From Bacteroidales bacterium (GTDB taxonomy: Bacteria; Bacteroidota; Bacteroidia; Bacteroidales; UBA12077), in contig JASGMZ010000032.1 of assembly GCA_030156305.1 (NCBI GenBank), positions 1-17,583 of the forward strand: a DNA stretch of 17,583 bases. Direction: 5' to 3'. The translations under genes and the position numbers were made by a program. Within the stretch, counting starts at the first letter, position 1; each line of letters begins with the position of its first letter. The notes beneath the pieces are model-generated. The model was not told the origin of the DNA. It did not search any database and saw only the letters and a program-made list of their open reading frames with translations. This document shows, piece by piece, positions 6,189 to 15,600 of this stretch.

Positions 6189-9032
6189 CTAATTTGACTG
6201 TTCAGAGAACCATCGGATTAAGACTTTTTTAATTTCTTCGATTCTAACAGGTTTAGCCAAATAATCATTCATCCCGCTATTAAAAGCTTGTGTTTTATCT
6301 TCTTCTCTGGCATTTGCAGTCATAGCAATAATAGGTAACTGATACCCCATGCTTCTTATTTCTGCTGTGGCTTCTAATCCATCTTTTTCGGGCATCATAA
6401 TATCCATAAAAACAATGTCAAATGTATTTTCTTTAATTTTATTAACACACTCCTTTCCATTTTGAGCAATGGTTATTTCGTAGCCCAGATTTTTGAATAT
6501 GGTTTGTGCCACTCGTTGATTAATGATGTTGTCCTCGGCCAATAGGATTTTAATATCTTTTTTAAGCTTATTTAATTCCGGTAGTTCTTTATCCTTAAAA
6601 TTGAGTGATGGGAAGTTTTCCTGTAAAATTTTGAAAACTTCCGATGCTTCAAAAGGTTTTATTAAATAATAATCAACGCCGTTCATTTTACATTTCACAT
6701 AATTCCCGGGCTGGTCATTTGAACTAACAATACCAATAATAAGTTTGTTTGTGAATTCCTTTTCATGAATTTTTCGGGCAAATTTAATCCCGTTAAAACC
6801 GGCATTATCTTTAATCATTAATAGATGATAATTTTTCGCGGTGCCATTGATTCCTTGTTCAATTTTATCTATTGGATTGTCTTCTGGGGTGATGATCTCA
6901 TTGTTGGTTCCAAAGCTCTTAAACAAGTGTAAAAGATTGTTTTCATCATTGGGTTCATTGTCAATGATCAAAACATTAATATTTTTATATTCGCGGATAG
7001 TTGAAAAATCAACATCTTTTTTCAACTTTTCGTTAGAGTAAACCTGTATTGTAAAAGAGAATTTAGAACCGGGATATTGCGGATCATATGAAATAGACGA
7101 AGGGCTTTCTACCCATATTTCGCCTCCCATCAATTCTACCAGTTGTTTTGAAATGGTAATTCCCAATCCGGTTCCTCCAAACTTGCGCGTTGTTGATCCA
7201 TCAGCTTGAGAAAATGAAGCAAAAATATCTTTTAATTTTTCTTTAGGTATTCCTATACCTGTATCTTCAATAGAAAAAAGTAAAGTAAAACATCCATTGT
7301 GTTTTTTATTAAGTTCTGCCGTTAGGATTATTTTTCCTTTGTAGGTGAATTTTATGGCATTGCCGATAAGGTTTGAAATAACTTGTTTCAATCTAAACGG
7401 GTCTCCAATAACATTATCAGGAACATTGTTGTTTATATCTGAAGCAAGTTCTATATTTTTTTCTTTGGCTGTAGGAGTAAAAAGTGCAACAATAACATCC
7501 ACTTCTTCCCGAACTTTAAATGGCGTTTCTTCGATAACCATCTTGCCGGCTTCAATTTTTGAAAAATCAAGAATGTCGTTTATGATGGATAGTAATAAAT
7601 CAGCCGATTTAAGGATTATTTGTACAGCATCTTCCTGTTTTTCATCTAAATTTAAATTTTCAAGGGTATTGGCCATCCCGATAATTCCATTTAATGGCGT
7701 TCTTATTTCATGGCTCATTTTAGCCAAAAATTCAGATTTTGCCTTATTTGCAGCAACTTCTCTTTTTCGGGCAATTTCAATGGGGGTAATATCAATAAAA
7801 GCTGCAAGTGATATTTCTTCGCCATTAATGGTAAAAGGGATTTCTTTTTTGTAAATAATTACTTCGTTATCATTATCATCGTAATAAACATACTGATTCA
7901 GATTTTCATTATAACTAAATGACTCTGAATCCTGGAAATTTCTTGAAACCAGAAACTGGTCTGTAAGTTTTTGCCCAATTAATTCGTTTGAGGATTGTAA
8001 TCCAAAAATTTTCAATGCTGTTTTATTCATTGATCTCACAACCCTATCCTGGTTTAATGTCATTATACCAATAGGGAGCGATTCCAGCATTTCTTTCATG
8101 GCCTTTTCTGACTGTTGAATTTTATTTTGTGCTAAATTTTTACGCCTGATAAAACCAATAAAAAAGAGGATAATTAGTATTAAAACAAAGAAGGTAGAAA
8201 ATGAAACGATAAAAGTATTTTTTATTACTGAATCGATAATAATTTTGGTTTCAAGCGAAAAAATAATACCTAAATCATTTCCCAGAATCCTTATGGGATA
8301 ATATGTTGTTAAATATTCGTTCGTTTGATTGTTGACGGTTATTTTTTGCCTTACGGCTCCATTAAAACCATTATTTAACTCATTAATAATATGGTCTATT
8401 TTATGAATAGTAATAGTATCCCTCAATAAGTTATTTGAAATAAGATCTCCACTCATATCAATGAGTCCCTGCCAAAGGGTTTCTTTTATGTGATAATTTT
8501 CAAATACTGAATTAATATAATGATCAATATCAACCTTAATTAAAATATTTAATACGGTTTTATTATCATCAAAAACCGGAAGAAGATATGTGTAAGTACC
8601 ATCGTTGTTTTTTAAAATTCCCTCGCGATCTTTTAGCTCCGTTTGTTTTTGCGAAATGTAATAATCGCTGATAAAATGGTTGGTTTTATCTTTAAACAGG
8701 CTAAAAACATTTTTATGGGTATCGATAAGTTTAATGTTTTTAATTAGCTTTTGGTATTTAAAATAGAAAAGCTCTATTTTTTTGATTTTTAAATCTGCCT
8801 TTTCTTTTTCTTCGAAAAAATGGGCTAAATCAGAAGAAAAAACGATATAATTAATCTCATTTTCAAATTCATTACCCGATTGTTCAATCTCCCAGCCACA
8901 AATCTCTGTTTGATTGATCAGCATGTTCGAATGAAAATCCAATTGTTGCTTATAAATATGGTATCCATAATAAGCATTGGTACCCAGCGCAATAATTATA
9001 ATAAAGGCAATTAAATAATAGAATTTTTTCAT
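6189..9032 (-). CDS. Hybrid sensor histidine kinase with PAS and two receiver domains
   Basis: Inner-membrane hybrid kinase of 947 residues. In order: transmembrane helix 5-20; a periplasmic sensor of about 250 residues (24-270) with Cache-like strands (YLLPVFDDNKTVLNILIKVDID near 149-170, YYPIRILGNDLGIIFSLE near 244-261); a second helix 273-294; a PAS domain at about 310-420; HisKA with His441 in KMSHEIRTPLNG; an ATPase with N-box Asn558, G1 D590-T-G-I-G, and G2 GGTGLG (619-624); a first receiver (685-805) that seems degenerate; and a second receiver (826-945) with E833/D834, phosphoacceptor D877, T905 and K927. There is no HPt or DNA-binding domain, so an outside HPt or regulator is needed. 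It follows the lipoprotein gene by 31 bases on the same strand, so the two are probably co-transcribed. The kinase call is secure; the ligand is unknown. Confidence 0.95.
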   Translation of the reverse strand: MKKFYYLIAFIIIIALGTNAYYGYHIYKQQLDFHSNMLINQTEICGWEIEQSGNEFENEINYIVFSSDLAHFFEEKEKADLKIKKIELFYFKYQKLIKNIKLIDTHKNVFSLFKDKTNHFISDYYISQKQTELKDREGILKNNDGTYTYLLPVFDDNKTVLNILIKVDIDHYINSVFENYHIKETLWQGLIDMSGDLISNNLLRDTITIHKIDHIINELNNGFNGAVRQKITVNNQTNEYLTTYYPIRILGNDLGIIFSLETKIIIDSVIKNTFIVSFSTFFVLILIILFFIGFIRRKNLAQNKIQQSEKAMKEMLESLPIGIMTLNQDRVVRSMNKTALKIFGLQSSNELIGQKLTDQFLVSRNFQDSESFSYNENLNQYVYYDDNDNEVIIYKKEIPFTINGEEISLAAFIDITPIEIARKREVAANKAKSEFLAKMSHEIRTPLNGIIGMANTLENLNLDEKQEDAVQIILKSADLLLSIINDILDFSKIEAGKMVIEETPFKVREEVDVIVALFTPTAKEKNIELASDINNNVPDNVIGDPFRLKQVISNLIGNAIKFTYKGKIILTAELNKKHNGCFTLLFSIEDTGIGIPKEKLKDIFASFSQADGSTTRKFGGTGLGITISKQLVELMGGEIWVESPSSISYDPQYPGSKFSFTIQVYSNEKLKKDVDFSTIREYKNINVLIIDNEPNDENNLLHLFKSFGTNNEIITPEDNPIDKIEQGINGTAKNYHLLMIKDNAGFNGIKFARKIHEKEFTNKLIIGIVSSNDQPGNYVKCKMNGVDYYLIKPFEASEVFKILQENFPSLNFKDKELPELNKLKKDIKILLAEDNIINQRVAQTIFKNLGYEITIAQNGKECVNKIKENTFDIVFMDIMMPEKDGLEATAEIRSMGYQLPIIAMTANAREEDKTQAFNSGMNDYLAKPVRIEEIKKVLIRWFSEQSN

Positions 9033-9063
9033 GATTAAAATCCATTAAATCAATAAATAATTT

Positions 9064-9648
9064 TCAGCAATAACCAATTTGTTTCCTTAATCTCCGCTTT
9101 GTAAATCGTATATTTTTCCTCTCAATATAAAAATTCTCTTTTAAGGAGCTTTTCAGTATTTTATGGATTGCTTCTCGCATCCCTTTATCTTTATGCTTTG
9201 CTAACGGAGGAGAATTATACATTAAAATATTTTTTACGGGAATATCTGCAGACAGAATCCCAATAAATTCATCATGATAATAAACGGGCTCAATGCAAGA
9301 GATAATCCATCCTCGTCCATAAGGATCAGCATAAGGCGTTTCAATCCAATACGATTGGCCCTCAATAAAAGGTTTTTGATTAACTTTTTGATAAGGTGTA
9401 AAATAGTGCTGATTATTTTTTTTAAAATACGCGGTATTATCCCACTTAATGTGTTTGTCGAATGAGATATTATATTTTAAAATTAGGGGAAGGTCATTCA
9501 TATCTATGGATATGTGCTCCAGATCGGCATTAATATTTTTTGCTATTTGATTTAGATGGAGATAATTTAAATCTTTACTTCCCTTGTTTTGGCAACAGGA
9601 TAGAGTAATTAATGTTGTTATGAAAAAGAGGATAATTGTGTTTTTCAT
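9064..9648 (-). CDS. Small lipoprotein with a Cache-like sensor segment
   Basis: Predicted lipoprotein of 194 residues. The N terminus is Lys-Asn then a hydrophobic core (4-16) ending in TLSCC, where Cys18 or Cys19 would be lipidated. Residues about 100-142 (YWIETPYADPYGRGW, then SCIEPVYYHDEFIGILSADIPV) match the pattern of the membrane-distal part of extracytoplasmic Cache domains: an aromatic-rich pocket, then PVY, then a G-I-L-S-A-D-I strand. The C-terminal 20 residues are strongly basic (about eight Lys/Arg) and end in Cys. The gene lies 31 bases upstream of the hybrid kinase on the same strand. A likely role is ligand binding or modulation for that kinase (inference). It could also be the surviving N-terminal part of a longer Cache protein; I see no clear sign of a frameshift. 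Confidence 0.72.
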   Translation of the reverse strand: MKNTIILFFITTLITLSCCQNKGSKDLNYLHLNQIAKNINADLEHISIDMNDLPLILKYNISFDKHIKWDNTAYFKKNNQHYFTPYQKVNQKPFIEGQSYWIETPYADPYGRGWIISCIEPVYYHDEFIGILSADIPVKNILMYNSPPLAKHKDKGMREAIHKILKSSLKENFYIERKNIRFTKRRLRKQIGYC

Positions 9649-9678
9649 AAATAACAGATAAACAATCCGTTTAAAAAT

Positions 9679-9686
9679 TAAAGGTA
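9679..9686 (-). promoter_or_regulatory. Possible -7 promoter element for the lipoprotein-kinase pair
   Basis: On the minus strand this reads TACCTTTA, one mismatch from TAnnTTTG, 30 bases upstream of the lipoprotein ATG. A -33 TTTG is not clear. It is the best candidate in the 117-base gap after rsgA. Confidence 0.3.
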
Positions 9687-9765
9687 CAAGTTAATAAAAA
9701 AAAGATGAGGATTAAAAGAATTGTGATGAAACGACGTGATTTGAGCTTAAAAGTCTTGTTAGCGT

Positions 9766-10698
9766 TTATAAACGATGCTTAGTTTCTTTGTCTAACAGAA
9801 TGTTTAAATAGTTATTATATCGCATGGGATGAATTTTATTTTCTTCAACGGCTATTTTTACTGCACAACCTGGTTCGTGCACATGGGTGCAATTATAATA
9901 TTTGCAATTTTTTGATGCTTTAAAAATTTCCGGGAAATAATGAAAAAGCTCTTTTTTTTCGATATCGTGAAGCCCAAACCCTCTAATTCCGGGCGTATCA
10001 ATAATGCTTCCTCCCACAGATAAATCAAACATTTCAGCAAATGTAGTCGTGTGCTTTCCTGATTTATGATAACTGGAAATTTCGTTGGTTTTTAAATGGA
10101 GTGCCGGATCAATTAAATTGATTAACGAAGATTTGCCAACACCTGAGTTTCCAGCGATTAGTGTAATTTTATTTTTTAATAAATGCGTTATCTTTTCGAT
10201 GTTTATTTTTTGGGTTACCGATGTTTGAATACACTCATACCCTGCCAATTCATAAGCTTTAATGTATTCATTTAGTAACTTCTTTTCTTTATCGTTATAT
10301 AAATCAATTTTGTTGAAAATGAGTTTAGCAGGTATATCGTAGGCTTCAGCGGTAATTAAAAAGCGGTCGATAAAAATAGAATAGGTAACCGGGTTTTTTA
10401 GGGTTACCATTAATACTGCCTGGTCAATATTGGCAGCTAAAATATGGGTTTGCTTTGAAAGGTTGGTTGATTTCCGGACAATGTAATTTTTTCGGTCAAG
10501 AATTTGATAAATAATTCCTGTTTCTGTATTGGCCGGAATATTATATTTGACATAATCGCCAACAGTCAACGGGTTGGTACTTTTGATGCCTTCAATGCGT
10601 AATTTTCCTCTTATGGTGCATGAAATTACTTCTCCGGTCTCGGTATCTTTTACTGAATACCAGCTACCAGTTGATTTTATGACCAGCCCTTTTTTCAA
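9766..10698 (-). CDS. rsgA: Ribosome small-subunit GTPase RsgA (YjeQ)
   Basis: Late 30S assembly GTPase that checks the decoding centre and releases assembly factors. It is 310 residues long. An N-terminal OB-fold (1-70) precedes a circularly permuted GTPase domain with motif order G4 NKID (129-132), G1 GNSGVGKS (183-190), G3 DTPG (234-237), the hallmark of the family. The C-terminal zinc site has Cys265, Cys270, His272 and Cys278 in the expected spacing. The KSGKHTTTF stretch (212-220) corresponds to the G2/switch I region. The gene begins 40 bases downstream of typA on the same strand with no terminator between, so the two probably form one transcript. Confidence 0.97.
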   Translation of the reverse strand: MKKGLVIKSTGSWYSVKDTETGEVISCTIRGKLRIEGIKSTNPLTVGDYVKYNIPANTETGIIYQILDRKNYIVRKSTNLSKQTHILAANIDQAVLMVTLKNPVTYSIFIDRFLITAEAYDIPAKLIFNKIDLYNDKEKKLLNEYIKAYELAGYECIQTSVTQKINIEKITHLLKNKITLIAGNSGVGKSSLINLIDPALHLKTNEISSYHKSGKHTTTFAEMFDLSVGGSIIDTPGIRGFGLHDIEKKELFHYFPEIFKASKNCKYYNCTHVHEPGCAVKIAVEENKIHPMRYNNYLNILLDKETKHRL

Positions 10699-10738
10699 GT
10701 CTGATAATTTATGGTGATTATTTTGCTAAAATATTAAA

Positions 10739-12535
10739 TTATTTTTGCATTCGTTTGCGTTCATGCTCTTTTAATAATATTTTTCGTAAGCGAATAGCTT
10801 TAGGGGTAATTTCAACATATTCGTTTTCCTGGATATATTCTAACGCTTCTTCGAGCGAGAATTTTATGGGCGGAGCAAGTCTTACTTTTTCGTCCGTTCC
10901 AGAAGCTCTTACATTGGTAAGTTTTTTAGTTTTGGTAATATTTACCCCTATATCACCAGATTTTGCATTTTCACCAATTACCTGTCCTTCGTAAATTTCT
11001 TCCTGTGGAGAAACAAAAAATCGTCCACGGTCTTGCAATTTATCCAGAGCATAGGCAATAGCTTTTCCCGTTTCAATAGCAATTAATGAACCGGTCTGTC
11101 TTTTTTCAATATCGCCTTTATAAGGTTCAAAAGCTTTAAAGCGATGTGATATTACCGCTTCTCCAGCTGTAGCCGTCATCATTATATTTTTTAAACCGAT
11201 GATGCCTCTGGAAGGGATAATAAACTCCAGGATAACCCGGTTGGTTTTACGTTCCATATTCATCATTTCACCTTTCCGTTTCTGAATAATTTCAATGGCT
11301 TTGCCCGAAAAATCTTCAGGGAGGTCTACGGTTAAATATTCTACAGGCTCATGTTTTTCTCCATCTATTTCCTTAATAATTACTTTCGGTTGGCCTACCT
11401 GCAGCTCGTAGCCTTCGCGTCTCATCGTTTCAATAAGTACAGAAAGGTGTAATACCCCTCGGCCGTAAACAATAAATGCATCTGCCGAACCAGATGGCTC
11501 AACCCTTAAGGCCAGATTTTTTTCTAATTCTCTTTCGAGGCGTTCTTTCAAGTGACGTGAAGTAACATACTTACCCTCTTTACCAAAGAAAGGGGAATCG
11601 TTAATGGTAAAAAGCATGCTCATAGTTGGTTCGTCTATAGCTATTGGATCTAAACCTTCCGGATGTTCAAAATCAGCAACCGTATCACCAATTTGAAAAT
11701 CTTCAATTCCAACTAAAGCACAAATATCTCCAGCTTCAACTTTTTCGGTTTTCTTTTTTCCCAACCCTTCGTAGATGAGTAGTTCTTTTATTTTTGTTCT
11801 TTTAATGGATTGGTCTCTTTTAACCAGCGATATCTGCATTCCTTGTTTTAATGTTCCTCTTAAAAGTTTGCCAATAGCAATTCTTCCAACATAAGGGGAG
11901 TAATCTAACGATGTGATAAGCAGCTGCGGTGTTCCTTCGTAAGTTTTTGGTTCGGGAATATTTTCTATGATACAATCCATTAACGGAATGATATCGTGGG
12001 TGGGTTTTTTCCAATCATCAGACATCCATCCTTGTTTGGCAGATCCGTAGATGGTTGGAAAATCCAGCTGTTCTTCTGTGGCATTGAGATTAAACATCAA
12101 ATCGAAAATTTGCTCTTGTACCTCTTCAGGCCGGCAGTTTGGTTTATCCACTTTGTTAATAACAACAATAGGTTTTAATCCAAGATTTAATGCTTTTTGA
12201 AGAACAAAGCGGGTTTGTGGCATTGTTCCTTCAAAAGCATCTACCAAAAGTAAAACGCCATCGGCCATGTTTAATACTCGCTCAACCTCGCCGCCAAAAT
12301 CTGCGTGACCTGGAGTATCAATGATATTGATTTTATAATCTTTGTAAATTACCGAAACATTTTTGGACAAAATCGTGATTCCTCGTTCACGCTCCAGGTC
12401 ATTACTGTCTAATATTAGATCCCCCGGATGTTCATTTTCCCTAAAAATCTTTCCGAGCAATAACATTTTATCCACCAGGGTAGTTTTTCCATGGTCGACA
12501 TGTGCTATAATAGCTATGTTTTTGATTTTTTGCAT
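10739..12535 (-). CDS. typA: Ribosome-associated GTPase TypA/BipA
   Basis: Translational GTPase of the elongation factor G group that binds the 70S ribosome and helps 50S assembly, chiefly under cold or stress. At 598 residues it has the usual length. GTPase motifs are all present: G1 AHVDHGKT (11-18), G2 RGITI (51-55), G3 DTPGH (73-77) and G4 NKVD (127-130). Domains II and III follow, then the TypA-specific C-terminal region with SRGIIGLKNIMMTATAGEA and the GQVIGENAKSGDIGVN stretch. The ATG follows a perfect TAnnTTTG element by about 22 bases. rsgA follows in the same direction, giving a two-gene ribosome GTPase operon. Confidence 0.98.
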   Translation of the reverse strand: MQKIKNIAIIAHVDHGKTTLVDKMLLLGKIFRENEHPGDLILDSNDLERERGITILSKNVSVIYKDYKINIIDTPGHADFGGEVERVLNMADGVLLLVDAFEGTMPQTRFVLQKALNLGLKPIVVINKVDKPNCRPEEVQEQIFDLMFNLNATEEQLDFPTIYGSAKQGWMSDDWKKPTHDIIPLMDCIIENIPEPKTYEGTPQLLITSLDYSPYVGRIAIGKLLRGTLKQGMQISLVKRDQSIKRTKIKELLIYEGLGKKKTEKVEAGDICALVGIEDFQIGDTVADFEHPEGLDPIAIDEPTMSMLFTINDSPFFGKEGKYVTSRHLKERLERELEKNLALRVEPSGSADAFIVYGRGVLHLSVLIETMRREGYELQVGQPKVIIKEIDGEKHEPVEYLTVDLPEDFSGKAIEIIQKRKGEMMNMERKTNRVILEFIIPSRGIIGLKNIMMTATAGEAVISHRFKAFEPYKGDIEKRQTGSLIAIETGKAIAYALDKLQDRGRFFVSPQEEIYEGQVIGENAKSGDIGVNITKTKKLTNVRASGTDEKVRLAPPIKFSLEEALEYIQENEYVEITPKAIRLRKILLKEHERKRMQK

Positions 12536-12557
12536 TTTCCCTAAAAATTTTAGCGTG

Positions 12558-12565
12558 CAAAGGTA
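12558..12565 (-). promoter_or_regulatory. Bacteroidota-type -7 promoter element for typA-rsgA
   Basis: The minus strand reads TACCTTTG, a perfect match to TAnnTTTG, 22 bases before the typA ATG and just downstream of the DUF2723 gene terminator. No clear -33 TTTG is seen at 19-21 bases upstream. A start near 12551 would leave a short leader of about 15 bases. Confidence 0.65.
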
Positions 12566-12615
12566 GGCCTTTTTTTGTGATATTTAGGGGTAAAATTTGA
12601 AAAAAGAGAATGAGA

Positions 12616-12656
12616 AATAAAACATCCGAAGATTCGATTTCTTCGGATGTTTTATT
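12616..12656 (-). terminator. Strong terminator after the DUF2723 gene
   Basis: AATAAAACATCCGAAG (12616-12631) and CTTCGGATGTTTTATT (12641-12656) are perfect inverted copies: a 16-bp stem, 17 bp if the next A-T pair is counted, with a loop of 7-9 bases. The hairpin begins 15 bases beyond the DUF2723 stop on the minus strand and carries A-rich and T-rich arms, so it would work on either strand. It shares the AAACATCC/GGATGTTT core with the hairpins at 3993 and 16273. Confidence 0.92.
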
Positions 12657-12670
12657 GTTTTGTCCATGTT

Positions 12671-15600
12671 TTAAGGTTGCCTTGTATAAAACAAATTGAA
12701 TGAGTTTTCTAAATCTTGTTCAATAGAAACAGCTAATTCAGGATCTCCATATCGTTTAGCATAATCGGCCATACGCTGGAGGGAGTGAATACTTAGCCGT
12801 TGTTCGTAATCGAGTGATTGTGAAAATTTAGGAGGCAATGAGAAATAGTAATTTAATTCCTCATTAGTGATCTTGGCAAAATCACGAACTAATGAATCGG
12901 CCTCTTCTTGTCCTCCGGATAAATAAAATGCTTCAATCATATCCAGTGTAAATAAATCATAAGGGATATTGTATTTAGGCGTAAGCTCAGCTCCTTTCCT
13001 TAACACATTTAAAGCAGAATCTTTTTTGTTTTCTTTCAATAATTGATGTGCGAGCTGTGTAAACAGATTTCTGATTTTAACTACTGAAACAGTTCGTTTT
13101 GTTGTGTAGTCCATCCAAATATCCGGGTCATTCATGTTGCCCCACTTAAACTCTTCCATTAATTTTTTATACATTATATCAGAGTCAATACGGCCCGTTT
13201 CAAGATATCCTTTGGCAGGAGTTTTTATTGGAACTAACCGGTAAGCAAAGCCATCCTGTTGTAAATAATCTTCGAGTCCGATATTACCATCACCCGTTGT
13301 AGACACAAAATAAACAGGGCGTTCCCAGTTGTTGTGAGCTAACAGGTCAAGAATCATCATTTCACTTTTTACAATTCTTTGTTTGTTAATTTCAAACCTG
13401 ATTTCCGAAATTATTTTGTCTGCATCTTCAGGTTTTACCGTTCCATTAGAAACTACTTTTGCCGAATCAACGGGAACAATAATCTTGTTTGTTGGCAGGT
13501 AATCAATCCATTCGTTGGCTCCCACTTGCAATCTTGTTCTTTTATCATCACTTTTCAGAAAGTCTATAACACGTTTAGCATCAACATAATCATTAATTCT
13601 GTCATTGATGTAAATAACATCGCGGACACCGTTAATATATTCTTCGTGGGTCATCCCAAAAGGGACCGGTTCTGATTCATATGCTTTGCGTTTCATCTGA
13701 TCAATATACCAATCGGTATTTAGTAGCGAAAGATTTACGACTCTCACATCTGTTCTAATGCCTTCCACTTCTTGTGCATACCAAAGTGGAAATGTATCGT
13801 TATCCCCATGTGTAAATAATATAGCATTAGGTGCACATGAGTTCAGATAGTTATAAGCAAAATCTCTAGCCATATAACGGTTCGAACGGTCGTGGTCGTC
13901 CCAGTTTTCTTTAGCCATGATTCCAGGCACAAAAACCAAAGACAGGACGGTTGCTAATATGGCGCTGAAAACAGTATTCGCTCTTATTTTGAATAAATTA
14001 TAAATACCCATAACACCCAATCCAATCCATATAGAAAAAGCATAAAATGAGCCGGCATAGGCATAATCCCTTTCACGTGGCTGCAAGGGATATTGATTTA
14101 GATAAACAACAATGGCAATTCCGGTAAATACAAATAACAGTAGTACCACCATAAAATCATTTGTATGGCGCGTTAAATGGAAAAAGAATCCAACAAGCCC
14201 GAGCAACAAAGGCAACATGTAATAAGTATTCCGCGATTTATGATTTTTCATGCTATCGGGGATATTTTCCTGTGGGCCGATGAGTTTATTATCAATAAAA
14301 TTAAGGCCTGTTATCCAGTTTCCGTTTAACAATTCTCCATGCCCTTGAGTATCATTTTGCCTACCGGAAAAATTCCACATAAAATACCGCCAATACATAT
14401 GTCCCAGTTGATACCGGAAAAAGAATTTCAGGTTTTCGCCAAAAGTTGGAACATTCCTTATTTCTTGTTCTCCCTGATAATTGGTAATAGTTACTTTTTT
14501 CCCTTTGATATCTGCCCATTTTTTATATTCTTCGACATGACCGGGATCGGGGCTATACATTCTTGGGAAAAGTGTTGTAAACCGTTCATCATATTCGTAG
14601 ACATCATTTAAACTGTAAGATTTTATGTACTTTCCGTCTTTTTGTCGATAAGTATAAGGCGTTTTGCTATCAACAACAGGGGCATTGTAATACTGGCCTT
14701 TGAATAATGGCCTGCTGCCATATTGTTCACGGTTAATATAATGTAAAAGATTGAAAATAGTTTCAGGATTATTTTCATCCATAGGAGGATTGGCTAATGA
14801 ACGGATAACAATCATAGCAAAACTGGAATAACCAATTACAATGACTGTTACACCTAGAATAATAGTGTTTAATATAACTTTTTTCTTTTTTGAGGTGTAA
14901 TATAACCCCCAAATAATTAAACCAAGTAATAGTACAATATAAAAAATCACTCCTGATTTAAATGGAAGGCCAAAACCATTAACAAAAAGCAGATCGAACC
15001 ACGAAGCTACTTTTACCAGGCCGGGAATGATAACATACACAATACTCCCCAGTATTATCATGGAAACAATAAATGCTTTAAATATCCCGGCACGGGTTAT
15101 TTTGTATTTTTTAAAATAAAATACAAAAACAATAGCGGGTATTGCTAACAAGTTTAACAAGTGTACTCCAATGGATAAGCCCATTAAATAGGCAATTAAC
15201 ACAAGCCATCGGTTCGAGTATTTTTCATCGGCAATATTTTCCCATTTAAGAATAGCCCAAAAAACAAAAGCGGTAAATAACGACGACATTGCATACACTT
15301 CACCTTCTACCGCCGAAAACCAAAATGTGTCTGAGAAAGTATAAGCCAATGCACCTACAGCTCCACTGCCAATAACTGCAATGGTTTGTGCTAGAGATAA
15401 CTTTTCGGCAGCAGGGAACATTTTTTTAGCCAGGTGCGTAATGGTCCAAAACAGGAATAATATAGTAAATGCGCTGGCTAAACCAGACATTGCATTAACC
15501 ATCATGGCTGCTTTGGTTACATCACCTCCGGCAAAAAAAGTAAAAAACCGGGATATGATCATAAATATTGGAGCTCCTGGCGGGTGTCCTACCTGTAGTT

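Noticed and set aside
7345..7854. A 169-codon open frame on the plus strand inside the hybrid kinase
   Set aside because: It is antisense to the conserved kinase core (HisKA and ATPase domains), has no family features, and is a codon shadow of the minus-strand gene.
9763..9774. 12-bp palindrome CGTTTATAAACG at the end of rsgA
   Set aside because: It covers the stop codon and last codons, has no T run nearby, and is short enough to occur by chance in AT-rich DNA.
9858..10040. A 60-codon open frame on the minus strand inside rsgA
   Set aside because: It is a shifted frame of the rsgA zinc-site and G3 region, which reads cleanly in the main frame; no sign of a real frameshift.
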